NCBI RefSeq assembly: GCF_004135345.1
Contig: NZ_CP035495.1
Coordinates: forward strand, 2,108,001 to 2,172,000
DNA: 64,000 bases
Source: Xylanimonas allomyrinae
GTDB lineage: Bacteria > Actinomycetota > Actinomycetes > Actinomycetales > Cellulomonadaceae
Direction: 5' to 3'
A program made the position numbers and the translations under genes. How positions within the stretch are numbered: the stretch's first letter is position 1; the number at the start of each line of letters is the position of its first letter. This document shows, piece after piece, positions 24,901-34,073 of the stretch. The notes beneath the pieces are model-generated. The model saw nothing but the letters and a program-made list of their open reading frames with translations, was not told where the DNA came from and did no database searches.

Positions 24901-25742
24901 CGCCCCTCCCCGGGGCCGGCGTCGAGCCCGTAGGCGCGCACCGCCGCACCGGCCAGCACCTGCGCCCGCTCGTCCGGCGCGAGCTCCGCGACCAGCCCGC
25001 GCACCACCGCCCAGTGCGGCCCGTACCCGCCGTCGGGCACCGTCATGGGCCAGTCGCCGCCGTACAGCAGCCGGGCAGGGCCGAACACGTCGAGCGCCAC
25101 GTCCCACACGGGGCGCAGGGCCGCCGCGGTGAACGGCTGCCCGGCCTGCTGCAGCCCCGACACCTTGGCCACGGTGCCCGGCCGCGCCGCCACCTCGCGC
25201 AGCGCCCGCTCCCACTCCGCCATGGCTCCGGTGCCGCGCGGCGGCTTGCCCAGATGGTCGACGACGACGGTCAGCCCCGGCACCGCATCGGCGAGCGCCG
25301 CCACCGCGCCCAGGTGCCGCGGCCACGCGTCGGGCACGTCGAACGCCAGGCCGGCCTCGGCCACCAGCCGCAGGCTCGCCCGCACGGACGGCAGGGCGAG
25401 GAAGTCGCGCGGGTCGTCGTGGACCAGATGGCGCACCCCGCACAGGCGCTCGCCGTACGCCGCGAGCTGGGCGGCCGCCGTCGGCGGGTCGTCGAGCCGC
25501 ACCCAGCCGACGACGCCCGCGACGACGCCGCCGCCGACCGGGTCGTCCGCCGCCGCGAGCATGGCGCGCGTGTCGGCCGTCGAGTCCTCGGCCTGGACCA
25601 GCACGGCCGCGTCGACACCGGCCGCGGTGAGCTCGGCACGCGCCTCCCCCACCGTGAACGTCCGGTCCAGCGGCCCCGGCGGGATCCACGCGTAGGCGCT
25701 CGCGGACCGGTCCCACAGGTGCAGGTGGCTGTCGAGGATCAC
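24897..25742 (-). CDS. Amidohydrolase 2 family protein, probable L-fuconolactonase
   Basis: 281 residues with a TIM-barrel metal-dependent hydrolase fold. Its start [11 protein letters not shown] holds the HxH metal site. LCGVRHLVHDDPRDFL, TVVVDHLGKPP and LLYGGDWPM carry further histidines and the C-terminal aspartate. This is the COG3618 lactonase family, which opens L-fucono-1,5-lactone or similar lactones to the acid. The GTG at 25742 overlaps the aldo/keto reductase stop (GTGA). Its place between the sugar dehydrogenase and fuconate dehydratase genes fits the second pathway step. Confidence 0.82.
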   Translation of the reverse strand: MILDSHLHLWDRSASAYAWIPPGPLDRTFTVGEARAELTAAGVDAAVLVQAEDSTADTRAMLAAADDPVGGGVVAGVVGWVRLDDPPTAAAQLAAYGERLCGVRHLVHDDPRDFLALPSVRASLRLVAEAGLAFDVPDAWPRHLGAVAALADAVPGLTVVVDHLGKPPRGTGAMAEWERALREVAARPGTVAKVSGLQQAGQPFTAAALRPVWDVALDVFGPARLLYGGDWPMTVPDGGYGPHWAVVRGLVAELAPDERAQVLAGAAVRAYGLDAGPGEGR

Positions 25743-26776
25743 ACCGCCAGCCCTTCGCTCGCGAGCGCCGCCCACAGGGCCTCGGGCACGGGCCGGGCGA
25801 GGCGGGCGGCGTTCTGCCGCACCTGCTCGGGCCGCCCCCCGCCGACGACGACGGACGCGACGACGTCGGCGCGCAGCGGGTACTGCACGGCCGCGACGGG
25901 CAGGTCGACGTCGTGCTCACGACACACGGCGGCGATGCGTCGCACACGGGCCAGGAGCTCGGGGGCGGCCGGGCCGTAGTCGAAGCGCGCGTCGTCGGGC
26001 GGCTCGGAGCGGGCCGTGAGGCCCGAGTTGAACACGGCGGCGGCGACGACCCGCACGCCGTGGCGGCGGCAGGCGGGCAGCACCTGGGCCGCGGCGGAGG
26101 GGTCGGCGAGCGTGAACCGCCCGGCGATCATGAGCAGGTCGACGAGCCCCGAGCGTGCCGCGCGCAGCAGCGCCTCGTCGACCATCGACCCGACGCCGAC
26201 CGCGCGCACCAGCCCGGCGTCGCGCAGCGCCGCCACGGCGGGCAGGCCCTCGCCCAGCCCGCGGTCGAGGTCGAACCGCTCGGGGTCGTGCAGGTAGACG
26301 ACGTCGACGGCGTCCAGGCCGAGCCGCGCGAGCGACTCCTCGAGGCTGCGGCGCACGCCCGCCGCGGTCACGTCCCACTCGCGGCGCACGTCCGCGGGCA
26401 CCGCGAAGCCCTCGGCCAGGTCGAGCGTGCCCGCGCCGGCGGGGTGGGGCACCAGGAGCCGCCCGACCTTGGTCGACACGACGTACTGGTCGCGCGGCTT
26501 GGTGCGCAGGAACGCTCCGAGCCGGCGCTCGGACAGGCCCAGCCCGTAGTGCGGTGCGGTGTCGAAGTGGCGGATGCCGGCGTCCCACGCAGCCTGGAGG
26601 ATCGCGTGGGCGTCGTCGTCGGTCATGGCCCGGTAGAGGTTGCCCACGTTGGCGGCGCCGTAGCCGAGGCGCCCCGGGCCGGACAGGAAGCCGGTCAGCG
26701 CTGCGGCGCCCGGGCGCGCGGGCGGCGCGAGGTCGTCGTCCCGCGCGCCGGGGTCGGGCGCGGCGGGCTCAGGCAT
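25739..26776 (-). CDS. Aldo/keto reductase, probable L-fucose 1-dehydrogenase
   Basis: 345 residues of the AKR superfamily. [51 protein letters not shown] contains the catalytic Asp and Tyr; the Lys is in STKVGRLL and the His in [10 protein letters not shown]. The sequence resembles the D-threo-aldose 1-dehydrogenase/L-fucose dehydrogenase group, which oxidises the sugar to its lactone with NAD(P). Its ATG (26776) lies inside the end of the dehydratase gene (8-base overlap). Confidence 0.82.
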   Translation of the reverse strand: MPEPAAPDPGARDDDLAPPARPGAAALTGFLSGPGRLGYGAANVGNLYRAMTDDDAHAILQAAWDAGIRHFDTAPHYGLGLSERRLGAFLRTKPRDQYVVSTKVGRLLVPHPAGAGTLDLAEGFAVPADVRREWDVTAAGVRRSLEESLARLGLDAVDVVYLHDPERFDLDRGLGEGLPAVAALRDAGLVRAVGVGSMVDEALLRAARSGLVDLLMIAGRFTLADPSAAAQVLPACRRHGVRVVAAAVFNSGLTARSEPPDDARFDYGPAAPELLARVRRIAAVCREHDVDLPVAAVQYPLRADVVASVVVGGGRPEQVRQNAARLARPVPEALWAALASEGLAV

Positions 26777-28046
26777 GGCGGTACGCCTCGATCGAGTCCG
26801 CGAGCATCTGCGCCCCGCTGCCCGGCGCGGTGGGCGTCTGGTAGCGGCCGCGCGTGACGACGGCGGGGGTCACGAAGTGCTCGTGCAGGTGGTCGACGTA
26901 CTCGACCATGCGCCCCGCGGTCGTGCCCGAGACGGCGACGTAGTCGAACATCGACAGGTGCTGGACCACCTCGCACAGCCCGACGCCGCCCGCGTGGGGG
27001 CACACGCGCACGCCGAACTTGGCGGCCAGCAGGAGGTTCGCGACGTTCTCGTTGACGCCCGCGACGCGGCACCAGTCGAGCTGGAGCACGTCGATCGCCT
27101 GCGCCTGGAGGAGTTGCTTGAACACCACCCGGTTGGCGACGTGCTCGCCGGTGGCGACGGGGATCGGGCTGACCGCGCGCGCGATCGCCGCGTGGCCCAG
27201 CACGTCGTCGGGGCTCGTGGGCTCCTCGATCCAGGCGACGTCGTAGGGGGCCAGCGCGGCCATCCACTCGACGGCCTCGGCGACGTCCCACCGCTGGTTG
27301 GCGTCGACGGCGATGGCGACGCCGGGGCCGACGGCGTCGCGCGCGAGCGCGAGGCGCCGCACGTCGTCCGCGCGGTCGGCGCCCACCTTGAGCTTGATCT
27401 GGGTGAACCCGTCGGCGACCGCCTCGCGGCACAGGCGGACGAGCTTGGCGTCGTCGTAGCCGAGCCAGCCGGGCGTCGTGGTGTAGGCCGGGTAGCCGGT
27501 GGCCAGCAGGTCGGCCTCGCGCTCGGCGCGTCCGGGGAGCGCCTTCTCCAGCAGGTCGATCGCCTCGGCCGGCGTCAGGGCGTCGGACAGGTAGCGGAAG
27601 TCGACCAGGTCGACGATCTCGGCGGGGCTGAGCAAGGCGAGGACCTGCCACAGGGGCCGCCCCTCGCGCTTGGCGCGCAGGTCCCAGGCGGCGTTGACGA
27701 CGGCGCCGATCGCCATGTGCGCGATGCCCTTCTCGGGGCCGAGCCAGCGCAGCTGGGAGTCGTGGACGAGCTCGCGCCACAGGCCGCCGAGGTCGGCGAG
27801 CGTCTCTTCGACGTCGCGGCCCAGGATGCGCTCGCGCAGCAGGTCGATGGCGGCGACCTGGACGTCGTTGCCGCGGCCGATGGTGAACACGAACCCGTGC
27901 CCCGTCAGGCCGTCGCCGGCGTCGGTGCCCAGCCGCAGGTAGGCGGCCGAGTAGTCGGGGTCGGGGTTCATGGCGTCGGAGCCGTCGAGCGACAGCGACG
28001 TCGGGAAGCGCACGTCGTCGGTGGCGAACGTGGTGAAACGACTCAC
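26769..28046 (-). CDS. L-fuconate dehydratase (enolase superfamily)
   Basis: Dehydrates L-fuconate to 2-keto-3-deoxy-L-fuconate. It has 425 residues. Counting from the GTG at 28046, the catalytic set falls at K218/K220 (IKLKVG), D248-N250 (AVDANQRW), E274 (IEEPT), E301 (TGEH) and H351 (VCPHAGG). These positions agree with the biochemically defined Xanthomonas FucD enzyme, which makes this the firmest functional anchor of the cluster. It is first gene of the leftward operon; RBS AAGGAT. Its promoter carries two GATGT-type operators. Confidence 0.92.
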   Translation of the reverse strand: MSRFTTFATDDVRFPTSLSLDGSDAMNPDPDYSAAYLRLGTDAGDGLTGHGFVFTIGRGNDVQVAAIDLLRERILGRDVEETLADLGGLWRELVHDSQLRWLGPEKGIAHMAIGAVVNAAWDLRAKREGRPLWQVLALLSPAEIVDLVDFRYLSDALTPAEAIDLLEKALPGRAEREADLLATGYPAYTTTPGWLGYDDAKLVRLCREAVADGFTQIKLKVGADRADDVRRLALARDAVGPGVAIAVDANQRWDVAEAVEWMAALAPYDVAWIEEPTSPDDVLGHAAIARAVSPIPVATGEHVANRVVFKQLLQAQAIDVLQLDWCRVAGVNENVANLLLAAKFGVRVCPHAGGVGLCEVVQHLSMFDYVAVSGTTAGRMVEYVDHLHEHFVTPAVVTRGRYQTPTAPGSGAQMLADSIEAYRHA

Positions 28047-28101
28047 GGTGATCCTTCGGGCTTGGCGTGCACGTCGTGGGTGGTGAGAGACGTCACACGA
28101 T

Positions 28102-28116
28102 AAACATCGGATGTCT
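28102..28116. promoter_or_regulatory. GntR/FadR operator 1 (ACATC-G-GATGT)
   Basis: An 11-bp perfect palindrome ACATCGGATGT at 28104-28114, flanked so that the 15-mer 28102-28116 matches the site before the GntR gene in 14 of 15 bases. It lies in the 180-base divergent region between the fuconate dehydratase and the FAH hydrolase genes, where one repressor could control both arms. Confidence 0.65.
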
Positions 28117-28127
28117 GCGCCGTCAAC

Positions 28128-28140
28128 GAGATGACATCTC
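28128..28140. promoter_or_regulatory. Perfect 13-bp palindrome GAGATGACATCTC, probable operator 2
   Basis: GAGATG-A-CATCTC is fully symmetrical and shares the GATG/CATC half-site with operator 1, centred 25 bases away. Two sites at this distance suit cooperative repressor binding across the divergent promoters. A further half-site, GACATCAGA, follows at about 28168. Confidence 0.55.
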
Positions 28141-28226
28141 CGTTCTTGCTCGCCTAGGCTGGCCGAGACATCAGACCCACTCGTTCGTCCTGAGGCGCAG
28201 CGGCCTCGCGGCGTGAACGGAGCAGC

Positions 28227-29129
28227 ATGCGATTCGCCCGACTCGGCCCGCGCGGCGCCGAACGTCCCGCGCTCGTCCACGACGGGACCACCTACGACCT
28301 GTCCGGCATCACCCCCGACATCGACGGCGCCTTCCTGTCGGACGACGGGCCGCGGCGCGCCGCCGCAGCCCTCGCCGCCGGCCTGCTCCCGCGCCTCGAC
28401 ACCACCGGGCTGCGCACGGGCGCCCCGATCGCCCGGCCCGGCGCCGTCATCTGTGTGGGCCTCAACTACGCGGCGCACGCCGCCGAGTCCGGGGTCGCGC
28501 CCCCGGACGCACCGGTCATGTTCCTCAAGACGCCCTCGACCGTCGTCGGCCCCGACGACGACGTCGTCATCCCGCGCGGCAGCGTCGCGACCGACTGGGA
28601 GGTCGAGCTCGGCGTCGTCATCGGCCGGCATGCGAGCTACCTCGACTCCCCCGGCCAGGCGCTCGCGCACGTCGCCGGGTTCGTGCTCGCCAACGACCTG
28701 TCGGAGCGCACCTTCCAGCTCCAGGACTCGGGCGGGCAGTGGAGCAAGGGCAAGTGCGCGCCCGGTTTCAACCCGACCGGCCCGTGGCTCGTCACCCCCG
28801 ACGAGCTCGACCACCGCGCGCTGCGCCTGCGCAGCTGGGTCAACGGCGAGCCCCGCCAGGACTCGACGACGGCCGACATGATCTTCGGCGTCGAGCACCT
28901 CGTGCACCACCTGTCGCAGTACCTGGCGCTCGAACCCGGCGACCTCGTCCTGACCGGCACCCCGGAGGGCGTCGCGCTCAGCGGGCGGTTCCCCTACCTC
29001 GCCCCCGGCGACGTCGTCGAGCTGGAGATCGACGGCCTCGGCCGCCAACGCCAGGAGGTCCGCGCCTGGTCGCCGCCCGAGGGCGGGCGCACGGTCGGCG
29101 CGGCAGCCACCGCGGGGCGGGCACGATGA
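28227..29129 (+). CDS. Fumarylacetoacetate hydrolase family, 2,4-diketo-3-deoxy-L-fuconate hydrolase
   Basis: 300 residues. The FAH catalytic domain starts at about residue 70: [46 protein letters not shown] (metal-binding glutamates), NDLSERTFQ and [12 protein letters not shown]. In the non-phosphorylating L-fucose route this enzyme splits the diketo acid into pyruvate and L-lactate, which fits the downstream lutABC. The ATG at 28227 is preceded by GGAGCAGC. It overlaps the following SDR gene by four bases. Confidence 0.9.
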   Translation: MRFARLGPRGAERPALVHDGTTYDLSGITPDIDGAFLSDDGPRRAAAALAAGLLPRLDTTGLRTGAPIARPGAVICVGLNYAAHAAESGVAPPDAPVMFLKTPSTVVGPDDDVVIPRGSVATDWEVELGVVIGRHASYLDSPGQALAHVAGFVLANDLSERTFQLQDSGGQWSKGKCAPGFNPTGPWLVTPDELDHRALRLRSWVNGEPRQDSTTADMIFGVEHLVHHLSQYLALEPGDLVLTGTPEGVALSGRFPYLAPGDVVELEIDGLGRQRQEVRAWSPPEGGRTVGAAATAGRAR

Positions 29130-29881
29130 GCGCCGACCTCGACGGCCTGGTCGCCGTCGTCACGGGCGGCGCGAGCGGCATCGGCGCCGCCGTCGCCACC
29201 ACGCTCCAGCGTCGCGGCGCGCGCGTCGCCGTGCTCGACCGAGACCCCGCCGGCGCCCCCGCCGGCACGCTCGCCGTGCGCGCCGACGTCTCCGACGACG
29301 CCTCGGTGCGCGACGCCGTCGCGACGGTCGTGCGCGAGCTGGGCCGGCTCGACATCCTCGTCAACAACGCCGGCGTCGGCGCGCAGGGCACCGTGGCCGA
29401 CAACCCCGACGACGAATGGCGGCGCGTGCTCGACGTCAACGTGCTCGGCGCCGTGCGCGTCAGCCGCGCCGCGCTCCCCCACCTGCGGCGCTCGCCGTCG
29501 GCCGCCATCGTCAACACGGGGTCGATCGCCGCGACCGCGGGCCTGCCGCAGCGTGCGCTGTACAGCGCCAGCAAGGGCGCGGTGCTCGCGCTGACCCGCG
29601 CGATGGCCGCCGACCACCTGCCCGAGGGCGTCCGCGTCAACTGCGTCAACCCCGGCACCGCGGACACCCCGTGGATCGGGCGGCTGCTCGCGCACGCCGA
29701 CGACCCGGCCGCCGAGCGCGCCGCGCTCGAGGCACGCCAGCCGCACGGGCGCCTCGTCGACCCGCAGGAGGTCGCCGACGCCGTCGCCTACCTCGCGAGC
29801 CCCGCCGCGGGCTCGACCACCGGAACCGCCCTGGCCGTCGACGGCGGGATGAACGACCTGCGGCTGCGGCCGCGAACCTGA
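29126..29881 (+). CDS. SDR oxidoreductase, probable 2-keto-3-deoxy-L-fuconate dehydrogenase
   Basis: 251 residues of the classical short-chain dehydrogenase fold: the nucleotide loop TGGASGIG (13-20), NNAGVG (80-85) and the catalytic triad S133, Y146, K150 (YSASK). The acidic residue D38 at the end of strand 2 (VLDRD) points to NAD rather than NADP. It oxidises the 2-keto-3-deoxy acid to the 2,4-diketo acid that the FAH enzyme then cleaves. The ATG overlaps the FAH stop (ATGA). Confidence 0.88.
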   Translation: MSADLDGLVAVVTGGASGIGAAVATTLQRRGARVAVLDRDPAGAPAGTLAVRADVSDDASVRDAVATVVRELGRLDILVNNAGVGAQGTVADNPDDEWRRVLDVNVLGAVRVSRAALPHLRRSPSAAIVNTGSIAATAGLPQRALYSASKGAVLALTRAMAADHLPEGVRVNCVNPGTADTPWIGRLLAHADDPAAERAALEARQPHGRLVDPQEVADAVAYLASPAAGSTTGTALAVDGGMNDLRLRPRT

Positions 29882-29896
29882 ACGGGAGGGTCCGGC

Positions 29897-30637
29897 ATGC
29901 GCGTCGCCCTGTTCGCCACCTGCTACAACGACACGGTGTGGCCGCAGACGCCCCAGGCCGTGGTGACCGTGCTCGAGCGCCTCGGCTGCACCGTCGAGTT
30001 CCCGCTCGGTCAGACGTGCTGCGGCCAGATGCTCACCAACACCGGGTACGGCCGCGAGGCGCTGCCCCTGGTCGAGCGGTTCGCGGACGTGTTCGAGGGG
30101 TACGACGCCGTCGTGGCGCCGTCGGGCTCGTGCGTCGGCTCGGTGCGCCACCAGCACGCGACCGTGGCACGCCGGTGCGGTCAGCACGCGCTCGCCGAGC
30201 GCGCGACGGCGCGGGCCCGCACCGTCTTCGAGCTCAGCGAGTTCCTGGTCGACGTGCTCGGCGTGACCGACGTCGGGGCGGCGTTCCCGCACCGCGTCAC
30301 CTACCACCCGACGTGCCACTCGCTGCGCATGCTGGGCGTGGGCGACCGGCCGCTGCGGCTGCTGCGGGCCGTGCGGGGCATCGACCTCGTCGAGCTGCCG
30401 GCGGCCGAGGAGTGCTGCGGGTTCGGCGGGACGTTCGCCGTCAAGAACGCCGCGGTGTCGGTCGCGATGGGCGCCGACAAGGCCCGGCACGTGCGCGAGA
30501 CCGGCGCGGAGGTGCTGGTCGCGGGCGACAACTCCTGCCTGGCCCACATCGGCGGGCTGCTCGGCCGCCAGCGCGCCGGGGTACGCGTCATGCACCTGGC
30601 CGAGGTGCTGGCCGCCACCGAGGAGGTGGCCGCGTGA
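29897..30637 (+). CDS. lutA: L-lactate utilization protein LutA ((Fe-S)-binding)
   Basis: 246 residues with two cysteine-rich CCG domains: CYNDTVW with TCCGQMLTNTGY in the first, and HPTCHSLRML with EECCGFGGTFAVKN in the second. It belongs to the LutABC complex that oxidises L-lactate to pyruvate in the cytoplasm. It starts 15 bases after the SDR stop with its own RBS GGGAGG, and overlaps lutB by four bases. Here it would consume the L-lactate released by the preceding FAH reaction. Confidence 0.95.
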   Translation: MRVALFATCYNDTVWPQTPQAVVTVLERLGCTVEFPLGQTCCGQMLTNTGYGREALPLVERFADVFEGYDAVVAPSGSCVGSVRHQHATVARRCGQHALAERATARARTVFELSEFLVDVLGVTDVGAAFPHRVTYHPTCHSLRMLGVGDRPLRLLRAVRGIDLVELPAAEECCGFGGTFAVKNAAVSVAMGADKARHVRETGAEVLVAGDNSCLAHIGGLLGRQRAGVRVMHLAEVLAATEEVAA

Positions 30638-32079
30638 CGGGCACCTTCGTCGGGATGCCGGCGTTCCCCACGGCCGCGCGGCGGGCCCTCGACGACGCCC
30701 AGCTACGCCGCAACCTGCACCACGCCACGCACACCATCCGCGCGAAGCGGGCCCGCGCCGTCGCCGAGGTCGACCAGTGGGAGCGGCTGCGCAGCAACGG
30801 CGCGGCGATCAAGGACCACACGCTCACCCACCTCGACACCTACCTCACCCAGCTCGAGGAGTCGCTGACGCGAGCCGGGGCGAGCGTGCACTGGGCGCGC
30901 GACGCCGAGGAGGCCAACCGGATCGTGACGGGCCTGGTCCGCGCCACGGGCACCGACGAGGTCGTCAAGGTCAAGTCGATGGCGACGCAGGAGATCGAGC
31001 TCAACCAGGCGCTCGAGCAGGCCGGGATCCGGGCGTGGGAGACGGACCTGGCCGAGCTCATCGTGCAGCTCGGCCACGACCAGCCCAGCCACATCCTCGT
31101 CCCGGCGATCCACCGCAACCGGGCCGAGATCCGCGAGATCTTCCTGCGCGAGATGGGCCAGGTCGGGGTGGGCGCACCCGCCGACCTGACGTCCGAGCCC
31201 GCCCGGCTCGCCGAGGCCGCGCGGGGCCACCTGCGCGAGAAGTTCCTGCGGGCGAAGGTCGCGGTGTGCGGGGCGAACTTCGCCGTGGCGCAGACCGGCA
31301 CGCTCGTCGTCGTGGAGTCCGAGGGCAACGGGCGCATGTGCCTCACGCTGCCCGAGACGCTCATCGCCGTCGTCGGCATCGAGAAGGTGGTGCCCACGTT
31401 CGCCGACCTCGACGTGTTCCTCCAGCTCCTGCCGCGCAGCTCGACCGGGGAACGCATGAACCCGTACACCTCGATGTGGACGGGGGTCACGCCCGGCGAC
31501 GGCCCGCAGGCCGTCCACGTCGTGCTGCTCGACAACGGCCGCACCGACGCGCTCGCCGACGACCTCGGGCGCCAGGCGCTGCGGTGCATCCGCTGCTCGG
31601 CGTGCCTCAACGTCTGCCCCGTGTACGAACGGGTGGGCGGGCACGCCTACGGCTCGGTGTACCCCGGGCCGATCGGCGCCGTGCTCAACCCCCTGATCCG
31701 CGGCACGACGTCGGCGGTGGACAGGGCGCTGCCCTCGGCGTCGTCGCTGTGCGGCGCCTGCTTCGACGCCTGCCCGGTGCGGATCGAGATCCCCGACCTA
31801 CTGGTGCGGCTGCGCACCCGCGTGGTAGACGAGAAGCGTGGCGGCCTGCCGACCCCTGAGGCGCTGGCGATGAAGGCTACGGCCTGGACCCTCGCGTCGC
31901 CCGCGCGCCTGGAGGGCGCCCAGCGAGTGAGCGCGCTCGCCGGGCGTGCGCTGCGCGGGCGCGAGCGGATCGGCAGGCTGCCCGGACCACTGGCCGCCTG
32001 GAGCGACGCGCGCGACGCGCCCGTGCCGGCTCCCGAGACGTTCCGGTCGTGGTGGAAGCGCGAGAGGGGCGAGCGATGA
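30634..32079 (+). CDS. lutB: L-lactate utilization iron-sulfur protein LutB
   Basis: 481 residues. The large N-terminal LUD domain (about 60-300: TVAQTGT-type motif AVAQTGTLVVVESEGNGRMC) is followed by two ferredoxin-type clusters, CIRCSACLNVCPVY and CGACFDACPVRIE (about 315-380), and a C-terminal helical region. It is the core electron-transfer subunit of LutABC. The GTG at 30634 overlaps the lutA stop (GTGA). Confidence 0.95.
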   Translation: MTGTFVGMPAFPTAARRALDDAQLRRNLHHATHTIRAKRARAVAEVDQWERLRSNGAAIKDHTLTHLDTYLTQLEESLTRAGASVHWARDAEEANRIVTGLVRATGTDEVVKVKSMATQEIELNQALEQAGIRAWETDLAELIVQLGHDQPSHILVPAIHRNRAEIREIFLREMGQVGVGAPADLTSEPARLAEAARGHLREKFLRAKVAVCGANFAVAQTGTLVVVESEGNGRMCLTLPETLIAVVGIEKVVPTFADLDVFLQLLPRSSTGERMNPYTSMWTGVTPGDGPQAVHVVLLDNGRTDALADDLGRQALRCIRCSACLNVCPVYERVGGHAYGSVYPGPIGAVLNPLIRGTTSAVDRALPSASSLCGACFDACPVRIEIPDLLVRLRTRVVDEKRGGLPTPEALAMKATAWTLASPARLEGAQRVSALAGRALRGRERIGRLPGPLAAWSDARDAPVPAPETFRSWWKRERGER

Positions 32080-32723
32080 GCGCGCGCGACGACGTCCTGG
32101 GCCGGGTGCGGGCGGCACTGCGCACCGCGGACCGACTGCCGGCGCCCGACCGGAGTGACGGCGCGGGAGACGACACGGGAGACGACACGGGAGACGACGC
32201 GGTCGCGGGCGCGGCCGACGTCGCCGCGCTGTTCACCGCGCGGGTCGAGGACTACCGCGCGACCGTCGTCCGCGTGGCTCCCGCCGACGTCGCGGCGGCC
32301 GTGCGGGACGCGCTCGGGGCGGCGCGGCGCGTCGTCGTGCCGCCGGGCCTGCCGCCCGCATGGCTGGGGGACGTCGCTGCCGACGTCGACGACGACGCCG
32401 ACGCCGCCGCGCTCGACCGCGTCGACGCGGTCGTCACGGGCGCGACGCTGGGCATCGCAGTGACGGGCACGATCGTGCTCGACCACGGGCCGGGCCAGGG
32501 GCGGCGCGCGCTGAGCCTGGTGCCCGACCTGCACGTGTGCGTGGTGCGCGAGGCCGATCTGGTGCCGGACGTCCCCGAGGCCGTCGCCCGCCTGGCGGCG
32601 CCCGTGCGCGCGGGGCGCCCGCTGACGTGGATCAGCGGGCCGTCCGCGACGAGCGACATCGAGCTGGAGCGTGTCGAGGGAGTGCACGGGCCGCGCACCC
32701 TGCGCGTCGTCCTGATAAAGTGA
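32076..32723 (+). CDS. lutC: L-lactate utilization protein LutC
   Basis: 215 residues with a LUD domain: ARVEDYRATVVRV, then VTGATLGIAVTGTIVLDHGPGQGRRALSLVPDLHVCVV, and TWISGPSATSDIELERVEGVHGPR, the standard family end. Near residue 30 is a short GDDTGDDTGDD linker, encoded by a 12-bp repeat, that is not a family feature. It overlaps lutB (ATGA) and ends the catabolic operon; its stop lies inside the palindrome of the next gene's promoter. Confidence 0.94.
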   Translation: MSARDDVLGRVRAALRTADRLPAPDRSDGAGDDTGDDTGDDAVAGAADVAALFTARVEDYRATVVRVAPADVAAAVRDALGAARRVVVPPGLPPAWLGDVAADVDDDADAAALDRVDAVVTGATLGIAVTGTIVLDHGPGQGRRALSLVPDLHVCVVREADLVPDVPEAVARLAAPVRAGRPLTWISGPSATSDIELERVEGVHGPRTLRVVLIK

Positions 32724-32740
32724 TATCAGTTTGGTATCAC
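32720..32740. promoter_or_regulatory. Imperfect palindrome upstream of SPFH-RHH pair
   Basis: GTGATATCA (32720-32728), spacer GTT, TGGTATCAC (32732-32740): the arms agree in eight of nine bases. It stands out as AT-rich in a GC-rich setting and lies 23 bases before the SPFH start. As the operon encodes a ribbon-helix-helix protein, autoregulation through this site is a reasonable guess. Confidence 0.5.
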
Positions 32741-32762
32741 AGGATGACGAAGAGGGAGACCG

Positions 32763-33695
32763 ATGTCCGACATCAGCGTTGCCGCCCACCCCGTAGGCCA
32801 CCAGGGCGTGCGCGTCGACGTCGACGAGCGCCCCGCCTGGACGCTCGGCACCGGCCCGGCCGCCGCGGCCCTCCTCCTGGCCCTCGGCGGCCTCGTGCTG
32901 GCCGTCGTCCTGTGGGTCCGCGCCGACGCCGACGGCAGCGCGGCGCTCGGCTCGCTCGGCGCCGTCGTCTTCCTGGCCGCCCTCGTGCTGTGCTCCGGGA
33001 TCACCGTCATCAGCCCGGGCAGCACCCGCGTCGTGCAGTTCTTCGGCAGGTACGTCGGGACGATCCGGCACACCGGCCTGCTGTACACCGTGCCGCTGTC
33101 GCTGCGCCGGCGCGTGTCCGTCCGCGTGCGCAACTTCGAGACCAGCGAGCTGAAGGTCAACGACGCCGACGGCAACCCGATCAACATCGCGGCCATCGTC
33201 GTCTGGCAGGTCGCCGACACCGCCAAGGCGGTCTTCGGCGTCGAGGACTACCAGGACTTCGTGCGCGTCCAGTCGGAGTCCGCGCTGCGGCACATGGCCA
33301 TGGCCCACCCCTACGACGAGCCCGAGGCCGGCGAGAGCTCGCTGCGCGGGGCCACCGACGTCGTCTCGGGAGAGATCGCGGCCGAGGTCGCCGCCCGCAT
33401 CGGCCTCGCCGGCGTCGAGGTCATCGAGGCCCGCATCTCCAACCTCGCCTACGCCCCCGAGATCGCCCAAGCCATGCTGCAGCGCCAGCAGGCCGGGGCG
33501 ATCATCGCCGCCCGGCACCGCATCGTCGAGGGCGCCGTCTCCATGGTCGAGGACGCCCTCGCACGCCTCGAACGCGACTCCGTCGTCACCCTCGACGACG
33601 AACGCCGGGCCACCATGGTGTCCAACCTGCTCGTCGTGCTGTGCGGCGACAGTCGCGTCAGCCCTGTCATCAACACGGGGTCGCTCTACCAGTGA
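32763..33695 (+). CDS. SPFH domain (stomatin/prohibitin-like) membrane protein
   Basis: 310 residues. Two hydrophobic helices (about 32-55 and 60-80) are followed by an SPFH domain: GITVISPGSTRVVQFFGRYVGTIRHTGLLYTVPL, VRVRNFETSELKVNDADGNPINIAAIVVWQVADT, IGLAGVEVIEARISNLAYAPEIAQAMLQRQQA. SPFH proteins assemble into membrane rings or microdomains. This short bacterial type is regularly paired with a small Arc-like protein, as here. The stop overlaps the next start (GTGA). RBS GAGGGAG. Confidence 0.92.
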   Translation: MSDISVAAHPVGHQGVRVDVDERPAWTLGTGPAAAALLLALGGLVLAVVLWVRADADGSAALGSLGAVVFLAALVLCSGITVISPGSTRVVQFFGRYVGTIRHTGLLYTVPLSLRRRVSVRVRNFETSELKVNDADGNPINIAAIVVWQVADTAKAVFGVEDYQDFVRVQSESALRHMAMAHPYDEPEAGESSLRGATDVVSGEIAAEVAARIGLAGVEVIEARISNLAYAPEIAQAMLQRQQAGAIIAARHRIVEGAVSMVEDALARLERDSVVTLDDERRATMVSNLLVVLCGDSRVSPVINTGSLYQ

Positions 33696-33961
33696 CCGCC
33701 CCGGACGAACCGCGCGACGAGCCCCCGCAGGCATCCGCCCGCGAGCGCAAGGCCGTCCTGCTGCGGCTCGACCCCGCCGTCCACGGCGCGCTCGCGCGCT
33801 GGGCCGCCGACGACCTGCGCAGCCTCAACGCCCAGATCGACTGGGTGCTGCGCGACGCGCTCGCGCGCGCGGGCCGCACGCCTGCCGGGCTGCGGCCCGC
33901 GCGGCGGCGCGGGCGTCCTCCGGCGGACGACCCGCCGCCCGCTGACCGCGCCACCCGCTGA
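33692..33961 (+). CDS. Arc-like ribbon-helix-helix protein paired with SPFH
   Basis: 89 residues. The core KAVLLRLDPAVHGALARWAADDLRSLNAQIDWVLRDALARAG (about 20-62) is a ribbon-helix-helix fold; the motif SLNAQIDWVLRDAL is typical of Arc/HicB-like DNA-binding dimers. The C-terminal tail is arginine- and proline-rich and runs into a 13-bp repeat. It is translationally coupled to the SPFH gene. It could act as repressor of the operon or as a partner of the membrane complex. Confidence 0.8.
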   Translation: MTAPDEPRDEPPQASARERKAVLLRLDPAVHGALARWAADDLRSLNAQIDWVLRDALARAGRTPAGLRPARRRGRPPADDPPPADRATR

Positions 33962-33981
33962 CCGCGCCCGCTGACCGCGCC
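33940..33981. repeat. 13-bp repeat CGCTGACCGCGCC, three copies
   Basis: Copies at 33940-33952, 33956-33968 and 33969-33981. The array spans the stop codon of the ribbon-helix-helix gene. The remaining intergenic space to 34073 is GC-rich with no other clear element. Confidence 0.8.
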
Positions 33982-34073
33982 GCCCCCGGACCCGCACACG
34001 ACGGCGTCGCGCGACGACCGGCCACCGACACGCGACGCACGGGACGCGACGCCCGCCCCTACGCTCGGGTGCC

